The notes under the pieces are model-generated. The model ran no database searches. It was not told where the DNA came from and worked only from the letters and a program-made list of their open reading frames with translations. A stretch of 59,128 nucleotides of DNA. It comes from Leisingera methylohalidivorans DSM 14336. GTDB taxonomy: Bacteria; Pseudomonadota; Alphaproteobacteria; Rhodobacterales; Rhodobacteraceae. Where the stretch lies: the NCBI RefSeq assembly GCF_000511355.1, contig NC_023136.1, positions 226,268 to 285,395 of the forward strand, written 5' to 3'. Shown in pieces: positions 43,027 through 51,592 of the stretch; positions within the stretch are counted from its first letter, which is position 1; every line of letters starts with the position of its first letter. Both the position numbers and the translations under genes were made by a program.

Positions 43027-43748
43027 TTAATACAGCCCGGCATAACGCCCAGCCTGCCAGGCAAAATAGACAGCAGCCGAGATCAGCAGCAGGCCGCCCA
43101 GGCGTTCTGCCCAACGGACAATGTGTCTGGAATGCCGGTGCTGCACAAAGCTGGCAGCGGAAGTCCCGGCGATCACCAAAGGAAGGCTGCGCGCCAGGCC
43201 GAAGACGCCCATAAGCACAGCACCCAAAAAGGGATCCGCCGTGGAAGACGCTGCAATCACGACGGGCAGCACCATTGGTGTGCAGGCAGGGCAGGTGGAA
43301 AGGCCAAACGGCAGGCCCAGTATGTAAGCTCCAAGAAAGGTCCGGGCCGACCCAGCCTCGGGACGAAGCACAGGGATACGAATGCGCAGTTTACGCCACA
43401 GCGCCAGGCCAGTAAGCGCCAGCACCGCGGCAAGCAAAGCATACACATACGCAAGAACCGCATTCAGCACGCGCATGACCGCAAGTCCAGCAAAGCCGAA
43501 CAAGGCGCCAATGATGATGTCCACCGTGACAATGCCGAGCACAAAGCCAACCGACAGAACAAATCCGCGGGCGCGGCTGTTGTCCGCCTCAGACCCCGCG
43601 CCCTTTCTGGCGCCAAGCCCCGCCGCCACGGCAATCAGGGGAAACGAACTCGGGCTATGCCCATCACCAATCCGGCGAGCAGCACCAGACCGACCGCGAT
43701 AAGCGATAGGCCGTCAATGTCATGCAGGAGAGCTTCAAAACCGGTCAT
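43027..43748 (-). pseudogene. CcdA-like membrane protein of mer cluster, split by a one-base frameshift
   Basis: The first part, from ATG at 43748, reads MTGFEALLHDIDGLSLIAVG and then LVLLAGLVMGIARVRFP-stop. If one C is added at the run 43652-43654 the frame continues as MGIAPSSFPLIAVAAGLGA into the long frame ending at 43027. That long frame holds several membrane helices and the Cys pair FGLSTCPACTP, typical of CcdA/cytochrome c biogenesis-type proteins found in mer operons. Either the gene is freshly broken or the base is a sequencing error. It starts 18 bases after merA. The intact form would be about 240 residues and could move reducing power across the membrane. Confidence 0.75.
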
Positions 43749-43765
43749 CCGATTTGCTTCCCAAT

Positions 43766-45190
43766 TCACCCTGCACAGCAGGAGAGCTGACCCACATCCA
43801 TATCAAAGGTTTGCGCTGCGAGCTTCAGCCCCTCGACTGTGGTGAGATAGGGAAAGATCGTAGTTCCAAGTGCCTTGGCGGTCATTCCGAATTTCAAGGC
43901 CATGGCCAGAGTCTGAATGCTGTCGGAGCCTTCTGGCGCCATGATAACACCGCCCAGCAGCTGGTCTGTCCTGGCATCAGCCACCAGTTTGATCAGGCCG
44001 CGCGTGTCCCGTGCCGCAAGCGCGCGCGGCACGTTGTCGAGTGTGAGAACGCTGGTTTTTACATCATGGCCCGCGGATTGTGCTTGCGCTTCGGTCAGGC
44101 CGACGCCCGCCACCTGCGGGTCGGTGAACACAACCCAGGGCATCGTCGCGTTATCGTAAGTCTCGCTGCCGCCCAGAACCGCATTGCGGGCCGCCAGTTT
44201 CGCGCCATAGGCCGCCATGTAGACAAACTGATCGCGGTCCGTCACATCCCCAGCCGCATAGACGCCGGGGCGGCTGGTTTGCATATCCGCGCCGACAGCA
44301 ATGGCCCCTCGCGTATCTGTTTCAACCCCCAGTTCCGCCAGGCCAAGCCCCTCGGTATTCGGGGTGCGCCCGGTAGTCAGGACGAGATAGTCTGCTGCCA
44401 GATCCTGCACCGCACCGTCCTTTTGCACGTTCAGAACTGCGTCGCCGCCGTCGCGGCGGCTGCCCTCATAGCTAACGCCGTCCAAAATCGTAATGCCTTC
44501 GTCGCGCAGGGTATCCGCCAGCGCCGCAGATACTTCGGGTTCGGTCTGCGGCAGCAGGCGGGAGCGGCAGGCAAGGGTCACATCGACGCCCATCCGGGAC
44601 ATCATCTGCGCCAACTCGACTCCAATATAGCCGCCGCCCAGAAAAATCAGGCGCTCAGGCAGATGGTCCAGCTCAAGCAGAGAGGTGCTGTCGAGGGACA
44701 GCACATCCTCAATACCCGCGATATCCGGCCGCGCGGGCCCTCCGCCCGTTGCAATGATCACCTTCGGCGCCCGGATCAGCCAGCCTCCGGCCTCGACCCC
44801 GCCCGCAACCAGCCGCGCGGGGCCTTCCTCAATATAGGTGACACCCTCGTATCCTGGGAGCAAATCGGCATATTTCTTCTGCCTCAGCGTGGCCACCAAA
44901 TCATCCTTGGCCCTAATGATCGCAGCCCAGTCTGTGACTTCTGCGCTGCCTTTCAGGCCGCGAAAGCGATGCGCAGCCGTCGCGCCATGTACCGCCTCGG
45001 CGGCACGGATCATTGTTTTCGAAGGCACACAGCCCACGTTCACGCAGGTGCCGCCGATGGTGCCATGCCCGATTAGCGCCACCCGTTTGCCACCCTCGGC
45101 GGCCGTGATCGCGGCCGAGAACCCGGCCGAACCGGCCCCAATGACTGCAAGGTCATATTCCCTACTTGGCGTGCAGCAGTCGCTGTTCAT
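43766..45190 (-). CDS. merA: Mercuric reductase MerA (no N-terminal metal-binding domain)
   Basis: The 474-residue flavoprotein has an FAD fold (YDLAVIGAGSAGFSAAITAA), the redox disulfide GTCVNVGCVPSK (Cys49, Cys54), an NADPH fold (LIFLGGGYIGVELAQMMSRM) and the C-terminal Cys pair of MerA (SCCAG, 471-472), which binds Hg(II) for reduction to Hg(0). The usual N-terminal HMA domain is absent; only a Cys-Cys pair at residues 5-6 (MNSDCC) remains. It lies about 140 bases downstream of merF in the mer operon and just upstream of the broken CcdA-like gene. Confidence 0.96.
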   Translation of the reverse strand: MNSDCCTPSREYDLAVIGAGSAGFSAAITAAEGGKRVALIGHGTIGGTCVNVGCVPSKTMIRAAEAVHGATAAHRFRGLKGSAEVTDWAAIIRAKDDLVATLRQKKYADLLPGYEGVTYIEEGPARLVAGGVEAGGWLIRAPKVIIATGGGPARPDIAGIEDVLSLDSTSLLELDHLPERLIFLGGGYIGVELAQMMSRMGVDVTLACRSRLLPQTEPEVSAALADTLRDEGITILDGVSYEGSRRDGGDAVLNVQKDGAVQDLAADYLVLTTGRTPNTEGLGLAELGVETDTRGAIAVGADMQTSRPGVYAAGDVTDRDQFVYMAAYGAKLAARNAVLGGSETYDNATMPWVVFTDPQVAGVGLTEAQAQSAGHDVKTSVLTLDNVPRALAARDTRGLIKLVADARTDQLLGGVIMAPEGSDSIQTLAMALKFGMTAKALGTTIFPYLTTVEGLKLAAQTFDMDVGQLSCCAG

Positions 45191-45333
45191 TGGTCTATCC
45201 TTTCAAGACGCGCACGAGCGCCTTTGTTATGTGTTTGGGTTATGCTCCGGCGGTCTTTGCCGGCACCGGGTTGAGCCCGAAATGAGCCCGCCCCAACGGG
45301 GGGCAGCAACAATCCTCGTCACAAAATTCCGTG

Positions 45334-45558
45334 TCAGTTCTGCTGTGCCCGCCGCTGCCTCCGCCAGACGGCATAGGCCGTCAGGGCAAGGAAGAACGCC
45401 AGCGCGGGGAACAGAACATAGTCGATCCAGCCCAGCACCGCAGAAAGCCCCACAACGCCAAGGAGCGCTGCCAGGACTGGTGTGAAACAGCACAATGCGG
45501 CGACAAGGGTGCCCGCGATTCCAGTGGTCAGCAACTTGCGGTCAGTTTTTTCAGTCAT
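45334..45558 (-). CDS. merF: Mercury transporter MerF
   Basis: The 74-residue membrane protein has two helices. The first carries the vicinal Cys pair (TLVAALCCFTPVLAALLGVV, Cys23-24) and the second is YVLFPALAFFLALTAYAVWR. MerF passes Hg(II) across the inner membrane to MerA. The ATG at 45558 overlaps the stop of the upstream small gene (ATGA), so they are translated together. Longer in-frame starts add residues that do not fit the family. Confidence 0.93.
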   Translation of the reverse strand: MTEKTDRKLLTTGIAGTLVAALCCFTPVLAALLGVVGLSAVLGWIDYVLFPALAFFLALTAYAVWRRQRRAQQN

Positions 45559-45794
45559 GGTTTGTTGCTCCCAGCCAGACACTGGCCGGCCGGGCGGCCG
45601 CGGCGCACCGCACGCCGGACCAGTGTAAGAGCCGCAGCCGCCAGCCCAATGGAAATCACACCGTACCCAGTCAGCCATCCGCCCGCGGTTCCAACGAGCG
45701 CAGACAAAAAGACACCGCCGCCGCCACAGCAGATTATCACTAGCGGTGCGGCCAGGACCGCCGCAGCGAAGCCTCCCATCAGGCTGTCACGCAT
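45555..45794 (-). CDS. Small two-helix membrane protein with Cys-Cys pair, candidate mercury transporter
   Basis: The 79-residue protein reads MRDSLMGGFAAAVLAAPLVI then ICCGGGGVFLSALVG, so a Cys pair (22-23) sits inside the first helix as in MerF and MerT, but the following GGGG is different. The second helix is GYGVISIGLAAAALTLV and the tail is basic. It lies between merP and merF, 4 bases after merP and overlapping merF by four bases. A role in Hg(II) passage is inferred from the Cys pair and place. I do not recognise the family with certainty. Confidence 0.8.
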   Translation of the reverse strand: MRDSLMGGFAAAVLAAPLVIICCGGGGVFLSALVGTAGGWLTGYGVISIGLAAAALTLVRRAVRRGRPAGQCLAGSNKP

Positions 45795-45798
45795 GGGA

Positions 45799-46113
45799 TC
45801 AGCCTTTCTCCACTGCCGGATAGCCGGCATTTGCGGAGGCCGCCGAAATGGTTTCGGCGCTCGTTGTAGCTGTGTCAAAGACCACGGTGGCTGTCTTTGC
45901 GTCAAAATCCACCTCGACGGAGCGCACGCCGTCCACGCCTTCCATCGCGCGCTTCACCGTCACCGGGCAGAGCGCGCAGGTCATGTTTTCGACTTCGAAG
46001 GTCACGGTCTCCTCCGCAGCAAGATTTTGGGCGGCTGCGGGCATCGTCAAAGCCGCAAATTGGGCCATCCCAAGAAGGCCAAGCCCGAGAACGGCAGCGA
46101 GCAATTTCTTCAT
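45799..46113 (-). CDS. merP: Periplasmic mercury-binding protein MerP
   Basis: The 104-residue protein has a signal peptide (KKLLAAVLGLGLLGMAQFAA...AAAQN) and one HMA domain with the metal site MTCALC (Cys46, Cys49) and the family sequence VTVKRAMEGVDGVRSVEVDF. It hands Hg(II) to MerT. It starts 12 bases after merT and is 4 bases from the next small gene. Confidence 0.95.
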   Translation of the reverse strand: MKKLLAAVLGLGLLGMAQFAALTMPAAAQNLAAEETVTFEVENMTCALCPVTVKRAMEGVDGVRSVEVDFDAKTATVVFDTATTSAETISAASANAGYPAVEKG

Positions 46114-46125
46114 GAGATATTCCTT

Positions 46126-46518
46126 TCAGTAGAAGAGCGGCGCCCACAAGGTGATGGTGAGAGCTGCCACAACAAGAACCAGCGAAATCCAGAGCGCTGT
46201 CTTGGTGATGCGGGCCGAGGAGGGTTTGGCGCAGTAGGACCCCGGTTCGCAGGTGACCGGCTTGCGGAAGTAAACCTGCCGGAAGCCGGCGCCGATGAAG
46301 CCAAGCGCGATCAGGGCAAAAACCGGCTTGTAGGGTTCAAGGGCGGTCAGGTTGCCGATCCAGGCTCCCGAGATTCCGAGCGTGAGCAATACCAGCGGCC
46401 CGACGCAGCAGGCGGACGCAAAAACCGCGCCAAGCAGCCCGCCCGCGGCAAGCCAGCCTTTGCTGCTTCGGTCCACACCTGTTTCCGCTTCTCTGGTTTG
46501 CTTTTCAGCAATCCTCAT
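46126..46518 (-). CDS. merT: Mercury transporter MerT
   Basis: The 130-residue protein has three membrane helices. The first has the Cys pair (GAVFASACCVGPLVLLTLGI, Cys37-38), and the cytoplasmic loop holds a second pair (VTCEPGSYCAK, Cys90 and Cys96). It moves Hg(II) from MerP across the inner membrane. As first gene of the operon it is driven by the MerR-controlled promoter at 46550-46580. Confidence 0.95.
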   Translation of the reverse strand: MRIAEKQTREAETGVDRSSKGWLAAGGLLGAVFASACCVGPLVLLTLGISGAWIGNLTALEPYKPVFALIALGFIGAGFRQVYFRKPVTCEPGSYCAKPSSARITKTALWISLVLVVAALTITLWAPLFY

Positions 46519-46549
46519 ATTTGTCTCCTCACAAATAGTGCTGGCACCT

Positions 46550-46580
46550 TGTGTAAGGCCTGTAGTAGCTACAGGGGCAA
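46550..46580 (-). promoter_or_regulatory. MerR-type operator/promoter of the mer operon
   Basis: On the minus strand, -35 TTGCCC (46575-46580) and -10 TACACA (46550-46555) are separated by exactly 19 bases, the overlong spacer of MerR-family promoters. Inside the spacer is a perfect dyad CCTGTAG-cta-CTACAGG (46559-46575). It lies between divergent merT and merR, matching the classical mer layout. Confidence 0.9.
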
Positions 46581-46594
46581 GGAGGTTCTATACG

Positions 46595-47008
46595 ATGCCG
46601 GATCACAAAGACGCGACAGCTCTCACCCGGGGGGAGCTGGCCAAGGCAACGGGCTGCAACCTTGAAACCATCCGCTATTACGAGAAAACCGGCATGATGC
46701 CGGACCCGCCGCGCACGGCTGCGGGCCACCGCATCTACGGGCAAGCCCATGTTCAGCGCCTGCGTTTCATCCTGCGGGCCCGCGAGCTGGGCTTTGCCAT
46801 TGAAGAAATCAAAGATCTGCTTGGCCTGGTCGACGGCGGCACCCAGACCTGCGGTGAGGTGAAAGCCCTGACCGAACGCCATCTCAGCGATGTACGCCGG
46901 AAAATTGCAGACCTTCGCAGAATCGAAAAAGTACTGGCCGCAACAGCTGCCCAATGTTCCGGCGAGGATGTCCCGGAGTGCCCGGTGCTGGAGGCGCTGG
47001 CATCTTGA
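46595..47008 (+). CDS. merR: Mercury-responsive regulator MerR
   Basis: The 137-residue protein has a winged helix-turn-helix ([32 protein letters not shown]), a dimer helix and the three Hg-binding Cys (86, 121 and 129). Their spacing (35 and 8) is close to the classical MerR spacing of 35 and 9. GGAGG lies 9 bases before the ATG at 46595. It is divergent from merT and should bind the dyad at 46559-46575, repressing without Hg and untwisting the 19-base spacer with Hg. Confidence 0.95.
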   Translation: MPDHKDATALTRGELAKATGCNLETIRYYEKTGMMPDPPRTAAGHRIYGQAHVQRLRFILRARELGFAIEEIKDLLGLVDGGTQTCGEVKALTERHLSDVRRKIADLRRIEKVLAATAAQCSGEDVPECPVLEALAS

Positions 47009-47331
47009 CCGGGACGTTTCTGATCTTTGCCCTGGCAGCCCTGGCGGAAATCGCCGGGTGCTTTGCCTTCTGGGCGTGGCTGCGTCTGGACCGGTCGCCG
47101 CTCTGGCTGGTGCCCGGCATCGCAAGCCTTGTGCTGTTCGCGTACCTTCTGACGCGCGCAGACAGCGCATTTGCCGGCCGGGCCTACGCCGCCTATGGCG
47201 GCGTTTATATCGCCAGTTCCATGTTCTGGATGTGGCTGGCCGAAGGCAACCGCCCCGACCGATGGGATATAACAGGAATGACGATTTGCCTGATCGGCAG
47301 CGCACTCATCCTGGTACCGTCTCGAGGTTGA
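47005..47331 (+). CDS. YnfA-like (UPF0060) small membrane protein
   Basis: The 108-residue protein has four helices and the YnfA pattern: [20 protein letters not shown] near the start, [20 protein letters not shown] in the middle and [14 protein letters not shown] at the end. The best start is TTG at 47005, which overlaps the merR stop (TTGA) and gives the family length; GGAGG is about 10 bases upstream. Translational coupling to merR suggests mercury-controlled or at least linked expression. The function of this SMR-like family is not well settled. Confidence 0.85.
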   Translation: MTGTFLIFALAALAEIAGCFAFWAWLRLDRSPLWLVPGIASLVLFAYLLTRADSAFAGRAYAAYGGVYIASSMFWMWLAEGNRPDRWDITGMTICLIGSALILVPSRG

Positions 47332-47423
47332 CTCCCGCCTCCGGGTTATCGCCACCTTGGCTGACGCATGTTGACAGCCGCCACTTGCGATGCTTGGCAA
47401 GCCAATCTCTGCTGCATGCTGAA

Positions 47424-48206
47424 CTACTGAACCGGGCAGACCGTCTCCAGCGGCACCGGGACTGGTGTTCCGGTTACCGGGTCGGGATGGATTTCGACAG
47501 GCAGGCCATAGACCTGTTCGATCAGCTCCGCCGTAAGCACCTGCCGAGGCGCGCCATGCGCCACTACCCGGCCTGAGTTCATAACCACGATTTCATCGGC
47601 ATAGCGGGCCGCCTGCGGGATGTCGTGCAGCACAGTGATGCAGCTCCGCCCCTCGCGGGCCAGGCTTCGCATCAGTCTCAACACCTCCACCTGGTGGCGG
47701 ATGTCCAGCCAGCTGGTCGGCTCGTCAAACAGCATCGCCGGCGTGTCTTGGGCCAGAACCATGGCAATGAATGCCCTCTGGCGCTGCCCCCCGGACAGGG
47801 TCGCCAGCTTGCGCCCGGCGAGCTCCTCCAGCCCCATCCGGGTAATGGCACGGGCCACAAGAGCCCGGTCGGCGGCATCACCAATGCCCAGCAGGTTCTG
47901 ATGCGGGGCGCGGCCATAGCCTACCAGATCAGCCACGGTGACCCCGGGCGGCACTTCATTGTCCTGCGCCAACAGGGCGAGCCGCCGGGCGAGGGCACGG
48001 GGGGACAGGCGCGCAATGTCTTCACCGCTAACGCGGATCCGCCCGCTATCCGCTTTCAGCTGCCCGGATACCGCCTTGAAAAGGGTGGACTTGCCGCAGC
48101 CATTCGGGCCAATCAGAGCAGTCAGCTTGCCCGCGTCAAAGCGCAAGCTTGCAGGGTGGAGGCGGAAAGACCGGTAGCCTGCCACGAGGTTTTCAAGCTC
48201 GATCAT
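47424..48206 (-). CDS. Iron-siderophore ABC transporter ATPase (FecE/FepC type)
   Basis: The 260-residue protein has Walker A (GPNGCGKST), the Q-loop, the ABC signature LSGGQRQRAFIAMVLAQ, Walker B (MLFDEPTSWLD) and the switch His (VLHDIPQAAR), as in FecE/FepC. It powers uptake of ferric chelates through the two FecCD permeases upstream. The ATG at 48206 overlaps the permease stop by four bases. It is the last gene of the four-gene minus-strand operon. Confidence 0.94.
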   Translation of the reverse strand: MIELENLVAGYRSFRLHPASLRFDAGKLTALIGPNGCGKSTLFKAVSGQLKADSGRIRVSGEDIARLSPRALARRLALLAQDNEVPPGVTVADLVGYGRAPHQNLLGIGDAADRALVARAITRMGLEELAGRKLATLSGGQRQRAFIAMVLAQDTPAMLFDEPTSWLDIRHQVEVLRLMRSLAREGRSCITVLHDIPQAARYADEIVVMNSGRVVAHGAPRQVLTAELIEQVYGLPVEIHPDPVTGTPVPVPLETVCPVQ

Positions 48207-49237
48207 CCGGTGCCTCTCTGACTGCGGTTCTCTGTTACAAGAAGCCAAATGAAAAACGGCGCGCCCAGCAACGCCGTGATGATGCCGGCTGAAATCTCGA
48301 CCGGCGGCGCGATGGCGCGGCCGGCGGCATCAGCGCCCGCGCAGAAGATCGCGCCGGTCAGCGCCGCGGCAGGCAGCAGCGGCCAATGGCGCCCGCCGAC
48401 CAGCCGCATAGCGATATGCGGCGCCATCAGGCCGACAAAGCCGATGACCCCGACCACGCTGACGGAAATGGCGGCCAGAAGGACTGCCACGAGAAAGGCC
48501 GCTCCGCGTTCCAGCCGGTTGCGCGCCCCAAGCGCTGCCGCACGGGCGGGGCCGAGATATTGCAGGTCCAGCCGGAAGCTCAGCAGGAAAGCCAGTAAGA
48601 TCAGCACAGTCAGTACCGGCGCGACAGCGGCAAGATGCGGCCAGCCGCGGCCCCACAGGCTGCCTGTCAGCCAGATCATCGGCGCTGAAAACTCAGGCCC
48701 GGTCTGGGTGACCAGCAGAAATTCAACCGCAGCATCCAGCGCAAACCCGGTTGCAATTCCGATCAGGGTCAGCCGGGCGGCATCCGTCTGTCCCCGGCTG
48801 GCCATGATCCACACCAGACCGCCAGCCGCCAACCCTCCCGCTGCTGCCGCATAGGGGGCCAAACCGCTGGCATGAGCGGGCAGGATTAACGTGCAACCAA
48901 GAACCGCAAAGGCGGCGCCTGAATTGATGCCGACGATTTTCGGGCTTGCCAGCGGATTGCGCAGCAGCGACTGGATCACCGCCCCGGAGACAGCGAGCGA
49001 AGCACCAGTAAGCGCAGCCAGAAGGGTACGGGGCAGACGCAGGTTGAGGATAATGAAATCCTGACGGGGCCCCTCAAAACCAAACAGCGTGTTCCATAGG
49101 ACGCTGGCAGGGATGGGAACTGCGCCGCTGGTGAGGCCGAACAGCACGGCAGCAGTCAGTACAAGCGAGAGAAAGATCAGGGGGCAGGAAGCCCGGCGGC
49201 TGCCGAAACGGTGATAGGATAAAGGATCAGCGAGCAT
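48203..49237 (-). CDS. FecCD-family iron-chelate permease 2
   Basis: The 344-residue inner-membrane protein has about ten helices and FecCD motifs: LRLPRTLLAALTGASLAVSG, RNPLASPKIVGINSGAAFAV, SVVGVIGFVGLMAPHIAMRL and ALLGAPFFIWLL. It pairs with the permease at 49227-50273, which it overlaps by 11 bases, to form the transport channel for a ferric siderophore or citrate. Confidence 0.94.
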   Translation of the reverse strand: MLADPLSYHRFGSRRASCPLIFLSLVLTAAVLFGLTSGAVPIPASVLWNTLFGFEGPRQDFIILNLRLPRTLLAALTGASLAVSGAVIQSLLRNPLASPKIVGINSGAAFAVLGCTLILPAHASGLAPYAAAAGGLAAGGLVWIMASRGQTDAARLTLIGIATGFALDAAVEFLLVTQTGPEFSAPMIWLTGSLWGRGWPHLAAVAPVLTVLILLAFLLSFRLDLQYLGPARAAALGARNRLERGAAFLVAVLLAAISVSVVGVIGFVGLMAPHIAMRLVGGRHWPLLPAAALTGAIFCAGADAAGRAIAPPVEISAGIITALLGAPFFIWLLVTENRSQRGTG

Positions 49238-50273
49238 TGCCTGCTCCTTTGCCGCTGAGAACTGCCGCCAGAAGCCAGGGTGCGCCGATCAGGGCCACAA
49301 CCACGCCTACCGGAATCTCCGCCATGCCTGGCCACAATTTCGAGAGCGCATCTGCCCAGGCCATCAGCCCGGCTCCCAGAAGTGCGGCCAGCGGCACCAG
49401 CCGGCGGTAATCCGGGCCTGCCAGGCTTTTCGCAAGATGGGGCACCACCAGTCCGGCAAACGCGATGGGGCCGGCCACGGACACGCTGACCCCGGTCAGA
49501 ATGGCTGCTAAACCCGTGCCGGCGGCCAGCGTGCGGCGGGGGTCTGCGCCCAGCCCGTGACTGGCGGCCTGTCCCAGTGCCATCAGGTTAAGCCGGTGAG
49601 CCAGGGCGAAGGCTGAGCCGCCGCCTGCCACCGCGACCAGAGCCAGCCGCACCACAGCATCCATCCGCACCCCGGCGACATCGCCGACTGTCCAGCGCAC
49701 GATCTGACGCGACACGTCGTCCTCCAGCGTATAGCCGAGCCGCACTGCGGCAAACCCAAGTGCGCCCACGGCAATCCCGCCCAATATCAGCCGCATCGCA
49801 TCGATACGCCCGGAAAATGCCCCCGAAATGGCAAAGGTCAGAGCTGCCGCGGTAAGGGCGCAGAACGTCGCCAGCAGCGGCAATGGCACCGCCGCAAACC
49901 CGGGAGCCGCCACTCCCAGCACGATCCCCAGCGCCGCCCCCTGGTTGATTCCAAGCAGGCCCGGCGAAGCCAGGTTGTTGCGTGTCACCGCTTGCAGGAG
50001 CAGCCCGGCCACCCCGAGATTGGCGCCCAGCAGCACCGCCGACAGGGTGCGCGGCACTCGAATATCGCGCATGGTCTGTTCGGCCAGTGTCGCCTCAGCA
50101 CCCCGGAACAAACCTGACAGATCGGCAAGCCCGACATCACTGCGCCCGCCTGTGGCCAGCGAAAGCCCGGTGCCTCCCGCTAAGGCTGCACATCCGGCCA
50201 GCACCCAGAATACCCGGTCCCAGCGGACCGTATGCTTTTCGCCGGCCTGAATCACACAGCGGGCCCCGTTCAC
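49227..50273 (-). CDS. FecCD-family iron-chelate permease 1
   Basis: The 348-residue permease has the same FecCD motifs as its partner: DIRVPRTLSAVLLGANLGVA, RNNLASPGLLGINQGAALGI, VSVAGPIAFAGLVVPHLAKS and LIGAPWLLAAVLSGKGAG. It overlaps the binding-protein stop by four bases and the next permease start by 11 bases, so the transporter genes are translated as a chain. Confidence 0.94.
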   Translation of the reverse strand: MNGARCVIQAGEKHTVRWDRVFWVLAGCAALAGGTGLSLATGGRSDVGLADLSGLFRGAEATLAEQTMRDIRVPRTLSAVLLGANLGVAGLLLQAVTRNNLASPGLLGINQGAALGIVLGVAAPGFAAVPLPLLATFCALTAAALTFAISGAFSGRIDAMRLILGGIAVGALGFAAVRLGYTLEDDVSRQIVRWTVGDVAGVRMDAVVRLALVAVAGGGSAFALAHRLNLMALGQAASHGLGADPRRTLAAGTGLAAILTGVSVSVAGPIAFAGLVVPHLAKSLAGPDYRRLVPLAALLGAGLMAWADALSKLWPGMAEIPVGVVVALIGAPWLLAAVLSGKGAGNAR

Positions 50274-51208
50274 TGGAGCGACTTTGCGATGGCCAGAAGA
50301 TCTGCTGCGGACTGTTCGGCGGTCAGCATGCCCCGCGACCGGGACCAGAGATCGGAGGAAACATCAAAGACATTTCCATTCCGGACCGCTTCAAGCTGTT
50401 GCCAAAGTGCTTCGGACGCCCAGGCCTGATCAATCGTATCCCCCTTGGCAGGTTTGCCCAGGATCAGAATGGCGGGATCGGTTTCCGATAGCTGCTCAAG
50501 CGTTACAGTCTGGTAGAGAGCGCCGTAGGAGCTGCCCTCGGTCTCTGGCCCGGCTGCATCGAAGCCGAGAACGTCCAGCAATGTGCCGGCATAAGATTGC
50601 GGGCTGTGCAGCCAGAGCCCTCGGCTGCTTACGACCCCGAATTGCGCGGGGCGGCCATTGGCTGCGGCCGCGATTTGCTCACGTATCGCGCTCATCCGCA
50701 CAGCGTGACCGGCCTGAAATGCAGCCATTTCCTCGCCCCGGCCTACCGCTTCGCCGATACGGGCAGCCTGAGACAGCACATCCTCGTATCCGCCAGTCAG
50801 GCTGTCGTAGAAGATCACCGGAGCAATCTGCTCCAGCGTGCTACGGATTGTGCCATGCCGGGCGGTGTCTGCAATGATCAGATCAGGCTGCAGCGCGGCA
50901 ATCACTTCCAGGCTCGGGGTTTTGCGGGTGCCGACGCTGGTCCAGCTGTCTCCGGTCAGGTCCCGCAGCACAGGCTGGATGCGCTCCGGCTTGTTGTCAT
51001 CCGCGACGCCCACCGGTTTCAACCCGGCCGCGGCCAAGGCATCGAGGAAGGAGAACTCCAGCACCACGATCCGTTGAGGCGCATCCGGTACATGTGCCGT
51101 GCCAAGCGCATGAACCACTTCACGCGCCTGAGCGGCAGCAGCGGCGAGACCAAGAACGATGGCAAGAATGAAACAGCGCATGTAACCGGGACCATAGCTC
51201 GTTTGCAT
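50270..51208 (-). CDS. Periplasmic iron-chelate binding protein (FecB/FhuD type)
   Basis: The 312-residue protein has a signal peptide (YMRCFILAIVLGLAAAAAQA) and the class III binding-protein pattern: VPDAPQRIVVLEFSFLDALA, LQPDLIIADTARHGTI, GYEDVLSQAARIGEAVGR and the C-terminal DVSSDLWSRSRGMLTAEQ. It delivers a ferric chelate to the FecCD permeases. The ATG at 51208 is preferred; starts at 51181 and 51262 are in frame. It is divergent from the TonB-dependent receptor at 51593, with a 384-base control region between. Confidence 0.92.
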   Translation of the reverse strand: MQTSYGPGYMRCFILAIVLGLAAAAAQAREVVHALGTAHVPDAPQRIVVLEFSFLDALAAAGLKPVGVADDNKPERIQPVLRDLTGDSWTSVGTRKTPSLEVIAALQPDLIIADTARHGTIRSTLEQIAPVIFYDSLTGGYEDVLSQAARIGEAVGRGEEMAAFQAGHAVRMSAIREQIAAAANGRPAQFGVVSSRGLWLHSPQSYAGTLLDVLGFDAAGPETEGSSYGALYQTVTLEQLSETDPAILILGKPAKGDTIDQAWASEALWQQLEAVRNGNVFDVSSDLWSRSRGMLTAEQSAADLLAIAKSLQ

Positions 51209-51592
51209 ATCTGGCTCGCCGGAGGGCTGGCTGATGGCTGCTGCAGTTACAGGCAAGGCCATGCGCCGTCAAAGTCTTTTTGTCAGAAATGCGATTGTTC
51301 AGAATATCCGCGGGTTCCACGGCCATTAGCAGCCTGCAAAAAAGTTTTTTTGTCAGGATTGACGGCGCGGGGGCTGCCACCTATGAGAGCCGGGACCCAG
51401 CCAAGCGGCAGTCCGTCAAGCCCGGTTGCATCAGGACCATGTGAACCGCGGCGAATACAGCCAAACAAAAGACAGAGAGACCTGCCGGCTGCCCCATGCT
51501 CACGGGTACCGGCTGGCGCAAAGAATGCGCTGATCAACTCCTGCAAGCAGTTCTTCCGGATGCGAATTTCGATCGGGACGAGGAACACGAAA
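51209..51592. promoter_or_regulatory. Divergent control region of the iron-uptake genes with a 16-base direct repeat
   Basis: Two copies of AAAGTyTTTTTGTCAG lie at 51271-51286 and 51341-51356, exactly 70 bases apart, differing at one base (C or T at position 6). The longest T runs in the region are in these repeats. They are candidate sites for an iron regulator or promoter parts. No classical Fur box is clear. The region serves both the binding-protein operon (minus) and the receptor gene (plus). Confidence 0.6.

Noticed and set aside
46352..46594. N-terminal extension of merR
   Set aside because: It overlaps merT and the mer operator; the ATG at 46595 fits family length and has GGAGG.
45331..46665. 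444-codon plus-strand frame across the mer genes
   Set aside because: Antisense to merF, merP and merT, all of which have clear motifs.
50597..51592. Upstream extension of the FecA-like frame
   Set aside because: It lies opposite the binding-protein gene and has no signal peptide; the ATG at 51593 gives a proper signal peptide and RBS.
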